Positions 25,652 to 35,305 of a stretch of 64,000 bases of DNA are shown in pieces (position 1 is the first letter of the stretch; each line of letters begins with the position of its first letter). This DNA is from JABDKJ01 sp039028335 (lineage in GTDB: Bacteria; Bacteroidota; Bacteroidia; Flavobacteriales_D; JABDKJ01). A program made the position numbers and the translations under genes. Below the pieces are notes generated by a model. It was not told the origin of the DNA, made no database searches, and was given only the letters and a program-made list of their open reading frames with translations. The stretch is taken from NCBI GenBank assembly GCA_039028335.1, contig JBCCIF010000003.1, positions 22,980-86,979 on the forward strand, read 5' to 3'.

Positions 25652-28600
25652 TTAAAATCTAGTACCTACAACGCATGTCTTTTTAAATACGCTTAGGCTT
25701 CCTTCTAAATCAAAAATTTCAATAAATATGACATAAACACCTAATCGAGCCTTCGTATTCTCATCAGTCGTTCCATCCCACTTCACCGTTCCCGAAGTCG
25801 CCATAATTTCATTTCTCAAAAGTGATTTCACAGGAACGCCTCGACTGTCGTATATGTTAATGGAACCTAAGTACCCCGACTCATCAAAAACGTAATTGAT
25901 ATTTAAAAAATCATCAAATCCATCATTGTCAGGACTAAATAATTCAGGCTCTAAAGCGACTGAGCTTTCGGGAATACTTCCTTGAAAAAATTGAGAGTTT
26001 GGCAGACCTGGAGTTGCATTTCCAGAAATAGTAGATGCAGAATGCCAATTACTTGGATCATTTGTCACGCGCTCAAAATCAATCCGTTCCAAAGAAACGC
26101 CCTTTACCTCATCCAACAAATTGAAATGATAATCTTCCTGATAGGAGAACTCATCAGAAACTTGCGCGTCAGGCATCATAAGAATGACCGTTCCTTCATC
26201 ATTGCTGTAAGTTGGAAAATTATCCAAAGAGAGGAACACATCTCTGTTGCCATTTGGATATGTGTTTTTAACGGCTTGCGAATCCTCAGATAGCAATACA
26301 TATGTTCTTGGAAACAAGAGCTTACCCTCTCCTGAAATCAAATTTAAATCTCCTGGAATTCCATTGTCCATATTGGCAATTCGCCAGTCTTTTAGACTCA
26401 ATACCTTGTCTGTCCGGTTGTAAATTTCAACGAAATCTGTACCTCCTTCTGGTGGGTTAAACAAAACTTCGTTGATTATAACATCCCCGGGATCTGCTTC
26501 TTGTGGCAGGGCAAAGCGACCTGTATTTTGGTCAGAAATAATATTACCCAAACAATCGCTAAGCCCTTCAATACTCAAATTATATATAATTCCTTCTTGT
26601 ATAGATGGAGCCAATGAAATCTGCAATCGCTTAAGGTCGCTATCTAGAATTTGAGGTAAAATTCCATTGAGTCCGTTATCAATTGAGATGCTGATAAGAT
26701 CCGAATTGGCAGCCTCAAGAAATTCATCAAATACAAGGACTATACTTTGATCATCATTGACCAAAATATCCAAGAGTTCTGGGCCTTGCAGGTCAGCCTC
26801 CTCGGTATAAACCGAATTGATTTCTCCAGGAGTCCCCCCTTGAAAATCAATTGAGGAAGACCAATTGGAAATTCCACGACACGCTTCATTTAAATTCATC
26901 ATCTCAAGGCTCCAGCCTCCTTCGCGTTTGTTAGGAGCATGAGTCATCAGGTCATATGCAATTTCGTTTATCAATTCAGCCTCTGTATTTAAAAGTTGCA
27001 CTACTTCTCCAGAGTTGTTGAGGAAAGATGAAGACCAGGGTGTAGCTCCTACAAAATTTTCAAAGGCGAAAAAGGCCAATTGCTCTTGTGCACTCCCAAC
27101 AATTAAATATTCGCCTGGTTCTATAAAAGTCCCCGTTGGGATAACAGCATCATTAATTTGGCAATTACCGAGATTAATAAGATGTGCACTAGCGTTATAT
27201 AATTCTATATATTCTGCTTCAGGCAAGCCCACAGGGGGACTGGGATCTGACATAATCTCTGTAATCAATACATCCCCAAAAAATGGTTCGAAACCCAATA
27301 AAATTTCGACATTGATTGCTTCTGATTCGTTTCCTTCACAATCAAAAACATTTTCCACATTCAAAAGATAGTTTGTTGATGGATCTAAACCCTCTGAGAG
27401 CCCTAAACGAATCCTGTCCTCATAATTTCCAACTAAGGTGCTTGAAAGTACATCTACTCCATTGTTCAATTCATAGGAACCAAATTCGAGAGACAATACG
27501 TCCATCGCTTCATTGAATACCAAAACCAAGGATTGCGGACTCTCAAAAAAATAGGACGCTATAGAAGGTGCCGTGGAATCGGGTGTATCATCAAATACAG
27601 AATTTTGTTCGCCAGGTGAACCTCCTAATGAATTTGAACTCACTTTCCAGTTCTCTTGTCCTGAGCACATTTTATTTGGGTTAACTCGTTCAAGTGAGAA
27701 ACCTCCCATAATCGCTTCAGAATTCTCATACCATGAATCCTCATAGACCACGATATCTAAAACAAGGCCTGTTGAAGATCGGATAGTTAAACTGTCCCCG
27801 GTATTTGCCAAAGCAGTGAACGAGGGAATTCCAATTACAGAGCCGAATCCACTTAGTAAGTCTATTTGATCTTGATCACAAAGCAGAACGTATTGATTCT
27901 GAGTTAATATATAGCTCGGCAACAATTTTTCAGTGCTGGAGTTCACTAGTACCCAATCCTCAAGATCAAATACTTCTTCACTTCGATTATGTAGCTCAAT
28001 GAACTCCACTTCGGGTAAGCCTTGACTTGGTGTCGGATCTGCAAATATTTCATTGAATATCACCGAACCCTCGTCTGGAATTCCCGGCACAAAAAACATG
28101 AATTCTTCGCTTGTACTTTGCATGAAATTTCCTGCAAGATCTGACAGACCGGAAATATTGATGATATACGTTTGACCATTTACGAAGGCGGAAGAAAAAC
28201 TCAAATCAATAACTTCTGGAAAACTCTGATTTACGTTATCAGGACTCCCTATGCCATCATTTACACTATAATTATTCGTATTTGCTGCTGTGCTATTCTC
28301 TATGGCTTCGTTGAATTCTAGTCTCAATAATTGATTGTTAATCACTGAAATAGTATTTAACTCAGGTGGAATCGAATCAATAAAAGGGCTTCCAACAACT
28401 ACAAATTCATCGAAATAAAATTTATCGGATCTAGTTGAAGTATAAGTACACGCCATACCAAAAGCGACACACATTAAATGCGCTTCATCCTGAATACTTC
28501 CCTGAAGGGCAAAATCAAAATTCCCTAAAGGATCAGCAAACAAGTTCCAGTTACCTTCATCATCTCGTTCTGCTCGAACGCGCACATTCACCGAAGGTGT

Positions 28601-29026
28601 ATCGAGAAGATCATCTACTCCATCTATTATCTCGGTCATGTCATTTTCATCTTGCCGATACAATGAGATTTCGTCTTCTGTACCTCCAATTCTGACAAAA
28701 TATCCATTAAGATCCTCAAATAAATTCGAATTGTCACTTACCAGATACACATCGCAATAATTTGAACCAGAAGGATTAAAATCCATGCGAACAATAAACT
28801 CCCATGAGGCATTGTTGATCGCTTCGCTAGAAGTACTTAAAAAAGATTGATCAGCTTGTGCTGGCGCATTCAAGTGCAATTCAAAATTACCATCCACTTC
28901 AAAGTTTATTTCATCTCCGCTCCAACTTGGATTTTCGGTAAAATCACCATCTGAGAAATCATCTTCAATTTGGGCAAGACAATATCCACTTATAAAAAGG
29001 AGAATAATTGACAGTGTTCTTTTCAT
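25652..29026 (-). CDS. Lamin-tail-domain cargo with T9SS type B sorting domain
   Basis: A 1124-aa exported protein (signal peptide 1-18). Residues about 20-215 form a lectin-like beta-sandwich, followed by three lamin tail domains starting near residues 320, 584 and 845, each opened by INEI/ITEIM/INEVL-type strands and E-F/Y-IELHN motifs. SbsA/Big-type Ig domains (LEFNEAI, VFNEAMD, VFDEFLE) alternate with them. The type B sorting domain (about 1030-1124) has ELFSPDNDGFDDF and a truncated-looking WDGT, so the protein is sent through T9SS to the surface. LTD domains in bacteria are thought to bind proteins or nucleic acids, or to bring nucleases together. Biological role unknown; a surface adhesin or scaffold is inferred. 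Confidence 0.85.
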   Translation of the reverse strand: MKRTLSIILLFISGYCLAQIEDDFSDGDFTENPSWSGDEINFEVDGNFELHLNAPAQADQSFLSTSSEAINNASWEFIVRMDFNPSGSNYCDVYLVSDNSNLFEDLNGYFVRIGGTEDEISLYRQDENDMTEIIDGVDDLLDTPSVNVRVRAERDDEGNWNLFADPLGNFDFALQGSIQDEAHLMCVAFGMACTYTSTRSDKFYFDEFVVVGSPFIDSIPPELNTISVINNQLLRLEFNEAIENSTAANTNNYSVNDGIGSPDNVNQSFPEVIDLSFSSAFVNGQTYIINISGLSDLAGNFMQSTSEEFMFFVPGIPDEGSVIFNEIFADPTPSQGLPEVEFIELHNRSEEVFDLEDWVLVNSSTEKLLPSYILTQNQYVLLCDQDQIDLLSGFGSVIGIPSFTALANTGDSLTIRSSTGLVLDIVVYEDSWYENSEAIMGGFSLERVNPNKMCSGQENWKVSSNSLGGSPGEQNSVFDDTPDSTAPSIASYFFESPQSLVLVFNEAMDVLSLEFGSYELNNGVDVLSSTLVGNYEDRIRLGLSEGLDPSTNYLLNVENVFDCEGNESEAINVEILLGFEPFFGDVLITEIMSDPSPPVGLPEAEYIELYNASAHLINLGNCQINDAVIPTGTFIEPGEYLIVGSAQEQLAFFAFENFVGATPWSSSFLNNSGEVVQLLNTEAELINEIAYDLMTHAPNKREGGWSLEMMNLNEACRGISNWSSSIDFQGGTPGEINSVYTEEADLQGPELLDILVNDDQSIVLVFDEFLEAANSDLISISIDNGLNGILPQILDSDLKRLQISLAPSIQEGIIYNLSIEGLSDCLGNIISDQNTGRFALPQEADPGDVIINEVLFNPPEGGTDFVEIYNRTDKVLSLKDWRIANMDNGIPGDLNLISGEGKLLFPRTYVLLSEDSQAVKNTYPNGNRDVFLSLDNFPTYSNDEGTVILMMPDAQVSDEFSYQEDYHFNLLDEVKGVSLERIDFERVTNDPSNWHSASTISGNATPGLPNSQFFQGSIPESSVALEPELFSPDNDGFDDFLNINYVFDESGYLGSINIYDSRGVPVKSLLRNEIMATSGTVKWDGTTDENTKARLGVYVIFIEIFDLEGSLSVFKKTCVVGTRF

Positions 29027-29078
29027 GAATAAGGCGAAACCTTCAATGGCCGTAAGAGGTAAATATACTAATTTTGAA

Positions 29079-29094
29079 CTGCGTTAATACGCAG
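29079..29094. promoter_or_regulatory. Short inverted repeat in the divergent asd / lamin-tail promoter region
   Basis: CTGCGT (29079-29084) pairs with ACGCAG (29089-29094) across TAAT. It sits between the two divergent start codons at 29026 and 29126 and could be an operator for either gene. Short, so tentative. Confidence 0.35.
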
Positions 29095-29125
29095 AATATT
29101 TTGTAAATCTTTAAATCGAAATTGA

Positions 29126-30115
29126 ATGAAAGTCGCAGTAGTCGGAGCAACCGGAATGGTAGGAAGGGTTATGCTTAAGGTCTTAGAAGAAAGGGATTTC
29201 CCTATTTCTGAACTCATACCTGTTGCCAGCAGCCGCTCTCTTGGTCAAAAAATCACCTTTAAAGATCGATCTTTTGAGGTTGTTTCTATGTCAGACGCGA
29301 TTGAACTCAAACCAGAAATTGCCTTATTTTCAGCTGGTGGAGGCACTTCACTCGAATGGGCACCTAGATTTGAAGAAGTTGGATGCACTGTTATCGATAA
29401 TTCATCAGCCTGGCGGATGAGTCCCTCACATAAATTAATTGTGCCTGAAATCAATGCTGCAGAATTAAGCCCCATTGACAAGATTATTGCAAATCCGAAT
29501 TGCTCAACTATTCAAATGGTAATGGCATTGGCTCCGTTGCATAAGAAATATGGGATTAAACGCGTAATCGTTTCAACGTATCAGAGTGTTTCTGGAACAG
29601 GAAAAGCAGCCGTCCAACAAATGGAGAATGAGCGTGACGGTAATCACGAAAATAAAGTTTACCCCTATACAATTGACAAAAACTGTCTTCCCCATTGCGA
29701 CATCTTTTTGGATAATGGATATACAAAGGAAGAAATGAAGCTGGTGAACGAAACTCGAAAAATCCTGGGTGATGAGTCAATTATGGTTTCTGCTACAGCC
29801 GTTCGTGTACCAGTGGACGGAGGACATTCAGAAGCAATCAATGTTGAATTTAAGGAAGACTTTGATTTGAATGAAGTTAAAGAAATTCTTCGTCAAACAG
29901 ATGGTATTATCGTCCAAGATAACACGGATGACAATAGCTATCCAATGCCTTTGTACTCAAAGAACAAAGACGAAGTATTTGTAGGGCGAATAAGAAGAGA
30001 TGAATCGCAAGCCAATACATTAAATCTTTGGGTGGTTGCGGATAATTTGAGAAAAGGAGCAGCAACCAATGCTGTTCAGATTGCAGAATACCTTAATGCT
30101 AACAGTTTAGTTTAA
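29126..30115 (+). CDS. asd: Aspartate-semialdehyde dehydrogenase
   Basis: A 329-aa cytoplasmic enzyme that reduces aspartyl phosphate to aspartate semialdehyde, the branch point to lysine/diaminopimelate, threonine and methionine. It has an N-terminal Rossmann motif (VGATGMVG, residues 6-13), the catalytic Cys126 in NPNCSTIQ, the SVSGTGKAA loop and the substrate-binding RVPVDGGHSEA near 227-240 with the catalytic His. Length matches the bacterial family. The stop shares bases with that of convergent lspA (TTTAA), and no terminator lies between them. Confidence 0.95.
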   Translation: MKVAVVGATGMVGRVMLKVLEERDFPISELIPVASSRSLGQKITFKDRSFEVVSMSDAIELKPEIALFSAGGGTSLEWAPRFEEVGCTVIDNSSAWRMSPSHKLIVPEINAAELSPIDKIIANPNCSTIQMVMALAPLHKKYGIKRVIVSTYQSVSGTGKAAVQQMENERDGNHENKVYPYTIDKNCLPHCDIFLDNGYTKEEMKLVNETRKILGDESIMVSATAVRVPVDGGHSEAINVEFKEDFDLNEVKEILRQTDGIIVQDNTDDNSYPMPLYSKNKDEVFVGRIRRDESQANTLNLWVVADNLRKGAATNAVQIAEYLNANSLV

Positions 30116-30777
30116 GCAGGAACGGATTCGTTCTCTTCCAAATCTGGCGTGTCTTTGCTCTTTGGAAAGAAACGTTTTTGAAATAAAATAATAACGATCA
30201 CACCTATCGAAATTGCAGCGTCCGCAACATTAAAAACAGGTGCAAAAATGTCCCTCCCAGCAAGGCCCCATGGTGCATTATCAGGAAATTTGGGAAGGAA
30301 GTGGAACATATCGACCACATGGCCCATTAAAAAGGGCGCGTAGCCTTCTTCCATTTCAGCCAAGCCACCTCGGATATAAGGCATTTTATTCCAATCTCCA
30401 ATGGTATCATCCCAAAGTAGTCCTTGATCGAAAATAAGACCGTAAAATGCGCTGTCTAAAATATTTCCAATGGCACCGGCTAAAATCATTGAAACACAAA
30501 TGATGAATCCTCCATGAGCCCCGGTGCGTACAAGTTTAATTAGGTAACGGCCAATAACAAAAACTGCGATAAGTCGAATAACACTAAGAACTAGCTTCCC
30601 ATATGGCCCCCCAAAATCTAGACCAAATGCCATACCTGGATTCTCAATGAATTTAAACTCTATTAAATTATTGATGAGGAGCATTGAATCCTCATATTGG
30701 AAATTAAGTTTAATCCAAATCTTGAGTACTTGGTCTATAATCAAGACCAAGAAAAGTGTGATGAGTGCTTTCTTCAA
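30112..30777 (-). CDS. lspA: Lipoprotein signal peptidase (signal peptidase II)
   Basis: A 221-aa inner-membrane aspartyl peptidase that cleaves signal peptides of prolipoproteins. Hydrophobic helices lie at about 3-20, 62-85, 95-115 and 175-200. The family motifs are ENPGMAFG (residues about 49-56), the catalytic Asp in AGAIGNILDS, and the second in FNVADAAIS. At 221 aa it is longer than most homologues (about 155-200) because of an extended loop between residues 120 and 170, as in other Bacteroidota. It follows the dksA-like gene by 11 bases in an ileS-dksA-lspA chain, and works on lipoproteins such as those encoded at 17747, 21189, 38791 and 51174. Confidence 0.93.
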   Translation of the reverse strand: MKKALITLFLVLIIDQVLKIWIKLNFQYEDSMLLINNLIEFKFIENPGMAFGLDFGGPYGKLVLSVIRLIAVFVIGRYLIKLVRTGAHGGFIICVSMILAGAIGNILDSAFYGLIFDQGLLWDDTIGDWNKMPYIRGGLAEMEEGYAPFLMGHVVDMFHFLPKFPDNAPWGLAGRDIFAPVFNVADAAISIGVIVIILFQKRFFPKSKDTPDLEENESVPA

Positions 30778-30788
30778 GTATTCCTGGC

Positions 30789-31178
30789 TTAGCTCATTTT
30801 GTTTTTGGCCTCAATACTTAAGGTAGCATGTGGAACCAACTTCAACCTTTCTTTTTTGATCAGTTTACCTGTCACCCTGCAAACGCCATATGTTTTATTG
30901 TGAATTCTCACAAGTGCATCTTCAAGGTGTTTGATAAATTTCTCCATTCTGGACGCTTGAAGTGCCGTTTCTTCTTTTGATAAAGTCTCTGACCCATCTT
31001 CCATCATTTTAAATGTAGGAGAGGTATCTTCAGTGCTGTTATCATCAGCGTGTGACAAAGACTTTTTTAATTGATCCAAATTTATTCGAGCCTCGTCCAA
31101 CTTTTTATTGATCAGCTTCTCGAACATTTTCAAATCTCTGTCAGAATATTTTGCTCTTTTGTTACTCTTTTTAGTCAT
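30789..31178 (-). CDS. TraR/DksA family regulator with a reduced zinc finger
   Basis: A 129-aa protein. Residues 1-75 are a charged coiled-coil like that of DksA/TraR, and the C-terminus has the family motif YGVCRVTGKLIKKERLKLVPHA. DksA binds in the secondary channel of RNA polymerase and adjusts rRNA and amino-acid promoters with ppGpp. Only one Cys remains in the finger (Cys in GVCRVTG), whereas classical DksA has four; this reduced form is usual in Bacteroidota TraR/DksA proteins. It lies 12 bases after ileS and 11 before lspA, a conserved trio. Function by analogy. Confidence 0.85.
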   Translation of the reverse strand: MTKKSNKRAKYSDRDLKMFEKLINKKLDEARINLDQLKKSLSHADDNSTEDTSPTFKMMEDGSETLSKEETALQASRMEKFIKHLEDALVRIHNKTYGVCRVTGKLIKKERLKLVPHATLSIEAKNKMS

Positions 31179-31190
31179 GGCAATCTCATT

Positions 31191-34100
31191 TTAGTTCACC
31201 GCTTTCTCTATTGAGACTTCAACATTTAGACCGGTTTCAATATCTAATTCAACACCATCATTAATTTCGGCTTTCTCCTTGAAATCAAGACGATCGGCCA
31301 AAATTTCCGCGCAAATATAGTTTAAATTGTCATGTAGCGCCATACTTAATTTTGGATGATTTTGCACCGTTACATTGATTCGATCTGTTACATCGAGTCC
31401 TTTATCTTTTCTCAAATTTTGAATTCTATTCACCATTTCTCGTGCCAAACCTTCATTTTTGAGTGATTCATTCAAATTTATATCCAAAGCAACAGTAATC
31501 AAACCTTCGCTGGCCACGGTCCAACCGGGAATATCTTCGCTACTTATTTCAAAATCATTGAGTTCAAGATTCAGATCTTTTCCTTCTATATGCATCTGCA
31601 TTCCTCCATTTCGCTCAATCTGACCGATCATCTCTTGATCAAATTGATTTACCTGTGCTGCAATGGCTTTCATATAAGCCCCGTACTTCGGACCTAAAGT
31701 CTTGAAATTAGGCTTGATCTTCTTCACTAATTTTCCCTCTGCATCTTTGAGGTATTCCAGTTCTTTCACATTTACTTCGGAGAGAATCAGTTCTTCTACC
31801 GCCTTTAATCTATGCTCAAAGGTATCATCCATTATAGGGATCATTACGCGCTGCAAAGGCTGTCTTACTTTTAATTTCTCCTTCTTTCTCAGACTAAGTA
31901 CCAGAGAAGACACCTTTTGCGCAATGTCCATTCGTTCTTCCAAGTCAAGATCAATTGAGGCCTCATCTGGTTCTGGAAAATATGCTGTATGAACTGATTC
32001 TGACGCATTTTTATTTGAGACCCTGTTTAAATCTCTATATAATTTTTCTGAATAGAATGGCGCAATAGGGGATGACATAATAGCGACATCCATTAGACAC
32101 TGATGCAATGTCTGATAAGCCGAAATTTTATCACGCTCATAAGATCCCTTCCAAAACCTTCTTCTCGAAAGTCTTACAAACCAATTGCTCAAATGATCCC
32201 CAACAAATTCTTGTATAGCCCTACCAGCCTTTGTAGGTTCAAAATCTGCATAGAATGCATCAACTTCTTTGATAAGTGAATTCAATTTTGATATGATCCA
32301 TCTATCAATTTCCGGTCTTTCATCAACTGGTATATGTTCCTCAGTAAAATTGAAGCCATCTACATTTGCATAGAGTGCAAAAAATGAATAGGTATTGTAC
32401 AAGGTACCGAAGAACTTTCGCTTGACTTCGGTAATTCCCTCTACATCAAATTTCAAATTATCCCAGGGTTGTGCATTCGTGATCATATACCACCTAGTAG
32501 CATCCGGACCATGATTTTCAAGGGTTTCAAACGGATTGACTGCATTGCCCAATCTCTTCGACATTTTTTGTCCATTCTTGTCTAAAACCAAACCATTGGA
32601 CATGACATTTTTATAGGCAACAGAATCAAAACACATGGTTGCAATGGCATGCAAGGTAAAGAACCAGCCTCTCGTTTGATCCACACCTTCGGCAATAAAA
32701 TCTGCAGGGAAGTGCGATCCAGATTCTACCTTTTCCTTATTTTCGAAAGGATAGTGCAATTGAGCATAGGGCATAGATCCGGAATCAAACCATACATCTA
32801 TTAAGTCCTTTTCTCTGAACATTTTTTCGCCACTTTCAGAAACTAAAACAAGCTCATCTACATAATTCTTATGAAGATCGAAAGTGTTATAGTTATCATC
32901 TGACATGTCAGAAGGATCAAAATCGCTTAAAGGGTTGGAAGACATAAAGCCTTTTGCAATACTCTTTTCAATTTCAGATTTTAATTCTTCAGCTGATCCA
33001 ATGCAAATAGCTTCTTTTCCATCTTCCGTTCTCCATATCGGAATCGGGATACCCCAAAACCTAGAACGACTTAAGTTCCAATCGTTCAAATTTTCTAACC
33101 AATTTCCAAAGCGACCCTCTCCGGTGGACTTGGGTTTCCAATTAATTGTATTGTTCAGAGCAATCAATCTGTCCTTAACCTTTGTAGTCTGGATAAACCA
33201 AGAATCTAGAGGATAGTAAAGAACAGGTTTATCGGTTCTCCAGCAATGTGGATAGCTGTGAACATATTTCTCAACTTTAAAAGCCTTGTTCTCTGTTTTT
33301 AGTTTTACCGATATTTCTACGTCAACAGATTTATCTGGCGCTTCATTCTCTGAATAGTATTCGTTTTTCACATATTTCCCAGCTAATTCCTTCATATGAG
33401 AAGTGAATTTTCCTTGTAAATCAACCAAGGGAACAGGATTATCATTTTCATCAAGAACGAGCATTGCAGGAACACCTGCATCTTTTGCAACTCGGGCATC
33501 ATCGGCACCAAAAGTAGGAGCTATATGCACAATTCCCGTTCCGTCTTCTGTGCTTACAAAATCACCTGCAATTACTTGAAAAGCTTGATCTGCATCTTTG
33601 TAGGGAAGGGTATAATTCAGCAGCTGATCATATTTCATGCCGATTAGATCTTCTCCTTTACAAATTCCAATTTCTGTCCATGGCAACACCTTATTGCCGG
33701 GCTCAAAAGCATCAAAAGATTGTTCATTACCCTCTTCCTTGAAATATTTTCTTAAAAGGTCTTTAGCCAATATTACCGTTTGTTTTACCGCTGTATAAGG
33801 ATTCACGGTATTGACTATTGCATAATCAATTCGAGTCCCAACCGCTAATGCCGTGTTTGAAGGCAGGGTCCATGGAGTGGTTGTCCATGCAATCATATTA
33901 ACAGGACCATGAGCACCTGAAATCAAACTTGAAATTTTAGATGATTCCGGATTTCGGATTGAAAATAAAGCTACAGCCGAAGTATCTTTTACATCGCGGT
34001 AACAACCCGGTTGATTCAATTCATGAGAGCTCAAGCCCGTACCGGCTTTAGGCGAATAAGGTTGAATCGTATAGCCCTTGTAAATCAAATCTTTATTAAA

Positions 34101-34610
34101 AAGCCTTTGTAAAAGGTGCCATACGGATTCAATATATTTATTTTCATAGGTGATATAGGGATCGTCCATATCAACCCAGTAACCCATTTTCTCCGTCACT
34201 TCATTCCAAAGATCTGTATATCTCATGACAGCTTCACGGCAAGCCTTATTATAATCCTCTACTGAAATGGTTTTTCCAATATCCTCTTTTGTTATTCCCA
34301 GTTCCTTTTCTACACCCAGTTCAATTGGCAAACCATGGGTATCCCACCCAGCTTTTCGCTCTACACGAAAACCTTTTAGTGTCTTATATCTACAAACAAT
34401 GTCTTTTATGGCTCTTGCCATAACATGATGAATTCCCGGCTTTCCATTAGCCGAAGGTGGACCTTCATAAAAAACAAAAGGACGATCTGCATCTCTTGAT
34501 TCAATGCTTTTTTGAAATGTTGAGTCTTCCTTCCAAAAGTTCAATATTTCTTGGGAAATTTCTGACAAGCTCAACGCCTTATATTCCCTATATTTTTGTT
34601 CCGAGGACAT
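31191..34610 (-). CDS. ileS: Isoleucine--tRNA ligase
   Basis: A 1139-aa class I aminoacyl-tRNA synthetase that charges tRNA-Ile and edits misacylated valine. The HIGH-type motif is GIHHVMARAIKD near residue 62, with GPPSANGKPG just before it. HGLPIELGVEK follows near 95, the KMSKR loop (KMSKRLGN) near residue 690, and a long CP1 editing insertion lies between them. The length fits the longer, type 2-like IleRS seen in Bacteroidota. It opens the ileS-dksA-lspA chain. No T-box or leader peptide is visible in the 180 bases upstream. Confidence 0.95.
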   Translation of the reverse strand: MSSEQKYREYKALSLSEISQEILNFWKEDSTFQKSIESRDADRPFVFYEGPPSANGKPGIHHVMARAIKDIVCRYKTLKGFRVERKAGWDTHGLPIELGVEKELGITKEDIGKTISVEDYNKACREAVMRYTDLWNEVTEKMGYWVDMDDPYITYENKYIESVWHLLQRLFNKDLIYKGYTIQPYSPKAGTGLSSHELNQPGCYRDVKDTSAVALFSIRNPESSKISSLISGAHGPVNMIAWTTTPWTLPSNTALAVGTRIDYAIVNTVNPYTAVKQTVILAKDLLRKYFKEEGNEQSFDAFEPGNKVLPWTEIGICKGEDLIGMKYDQLLNYTLPYKDADQAFQVIAGDFVSTEDGTGIVHIAPTFGADDARVAKDAGVPAMLVLDENDNPVPLVDLQGKFTSHMKELAGKYVKNEYYSENEAPDKSVDVEISVKLKTENKAFKVEKYVHSYPHCWRTDKPVLYYPLDSWFIQTTKVKDRLIALNNTINWKPKSTGEGRFGNWLENLNDWNLSRSRFWGIPIPIWRTEDGKEAICIGSAEELKSEIEKSIAKGFMSSNPLSDFDPSDMSDDNYNTFDLHKNYVDELVLVSESGEKMFREKDLIDVWFDSGSMPYAQLHYPFENKEKVESGSHFPADFIAEGVDQTRGWFFTLHAIATMCFDSVAYKNVMSNGLVLDKNGQKMSKRLGNAVNPFETLENHGPDATRWYMITNAQPWDNLKFDVEGITEVKRKFFGTLYNTYSFFALYANVDGFNFTEEHIPVDERPEIDRWIISKLNSLIKEVDAFYADFEPTKAGRAIQEFVGDHLSNWFVRLSRRRFWKGSYERDKISAYQTLHQCLMDVAIMSSPIAPFYSEKLYRDLNRVSNKNASESVHTAYFPEPDEASIDLDLEERMDIAQKVSSLVLSLRKKEKLKVRQPLQRVMIPIMDDTFEHRLKAVEELILSEVNVKELEYLKDAEGKLVKKIKPNFKTLGPKYGAYMKAIAAQVNQFDQEMIGQIERNGGMQMHIEGKDLNLELNDFEISSEDIPGWTVASEGLITVALDINLNESLKNEGLAREMVNRIQNLRKDKGLDVTDRINVTVQNHPKLSMALHDNLNYICAEILADRLDFKEKAEINDGVELDIETGLNVEVSIEKAVN

Positions 34611-34794
34611 GATTATTTTTGAGGATTGCGAAATTAAGAAATTAAGTTATCAGATGTATATAAACTCTTTGGATTTCAAACAATCCAACAAAGCTGTTTT
34701 AATGAATAGGATCAAATTAACCTTGGAATATGATAAAATCAGCTAATATTGTCTTAACTAGAGGTGATTTCACCATAAGTTGTTGAATTAATCA

Positions 34795-35286
34795 ATGAAC
34801 CAACAAGAGTTTAGACAAACATTTGAGCAATATTTTGATGCCATTCGGAATTACGTTTATTTCATGAGTTCGGATGTTGATTTGGCCGAAGATATAGCAC
34901 AAGACACCTTTGTGAAACTTTGGGATAATCGAGACACAATTATCTTATCTACGGTCAAGTCTTATTTGTACACGATAGCTAGAAATCTCACTTTGAATCA
35001 TATTAAGAGAGACAAGCTGAAATACAATTTTATTGCGCAAACTGAACTTAGACAAGATAATAATTCGCCAGAGTTTGAGTTGGAGCAAAAAGAGTTCAAA
35101 GAGAAATTAGAGGCAGTAATAGCCTCAATTCCAGAGGGCAATAGAGAAGTGTTTTTAATGAATCGAATAGAAGGAATGAAGTACGCTGAAATTGCAGAGC
35201 GATTAGGCTTGAGTGTGAAAGCTGTTGAAAAGAGAATGAGCAAGGCACTGAAAATAATCAGAGAAGAAATCGAATTTAAAATTTAG
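34795..35286 (+). CDS. ECF sigma factor of a FecR-type signalling system
   Basis: A 163-aa sigma-70 family protein with region 2 (DVDLAEDIAQDTFVKLWDNRD, about residues 25-45, and SYLYTIARNLTLNHIKR) and region 4 HTH (MKYAEIAERLGLSVKAVEKRM, about 125-145). It belongs to the Bacteroidota sigma-70 group normally paired with FecR anti-sigma proteins. It starts a four-gene chain with FecR, a TonB receptor and DUF4249. In such chains, binding of substrate by the receptor signals through FecR to release the sigma factor, which activates the operon. It is separate from the ECF pair at 15984-17058. Confidence 0.9.
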   Translation: MNQQEFRQTFEQYFDAIRNYVYFMSSDVDLAEDIAQDTFVKLWDNRDTIILSTVKSYLYTIARNLTLNHIKRDKLKYNFIAQTELRQDNNSPEFELEQKEFKEKLEAVIASIPEGNREVFLMNRIEGMKYAEIAERLGLSVKAVEKRMSKALKIIREEIEFKI

Positions 35287-35305
35287 AAGGCAAAGCGCTA
35301 TTAAA

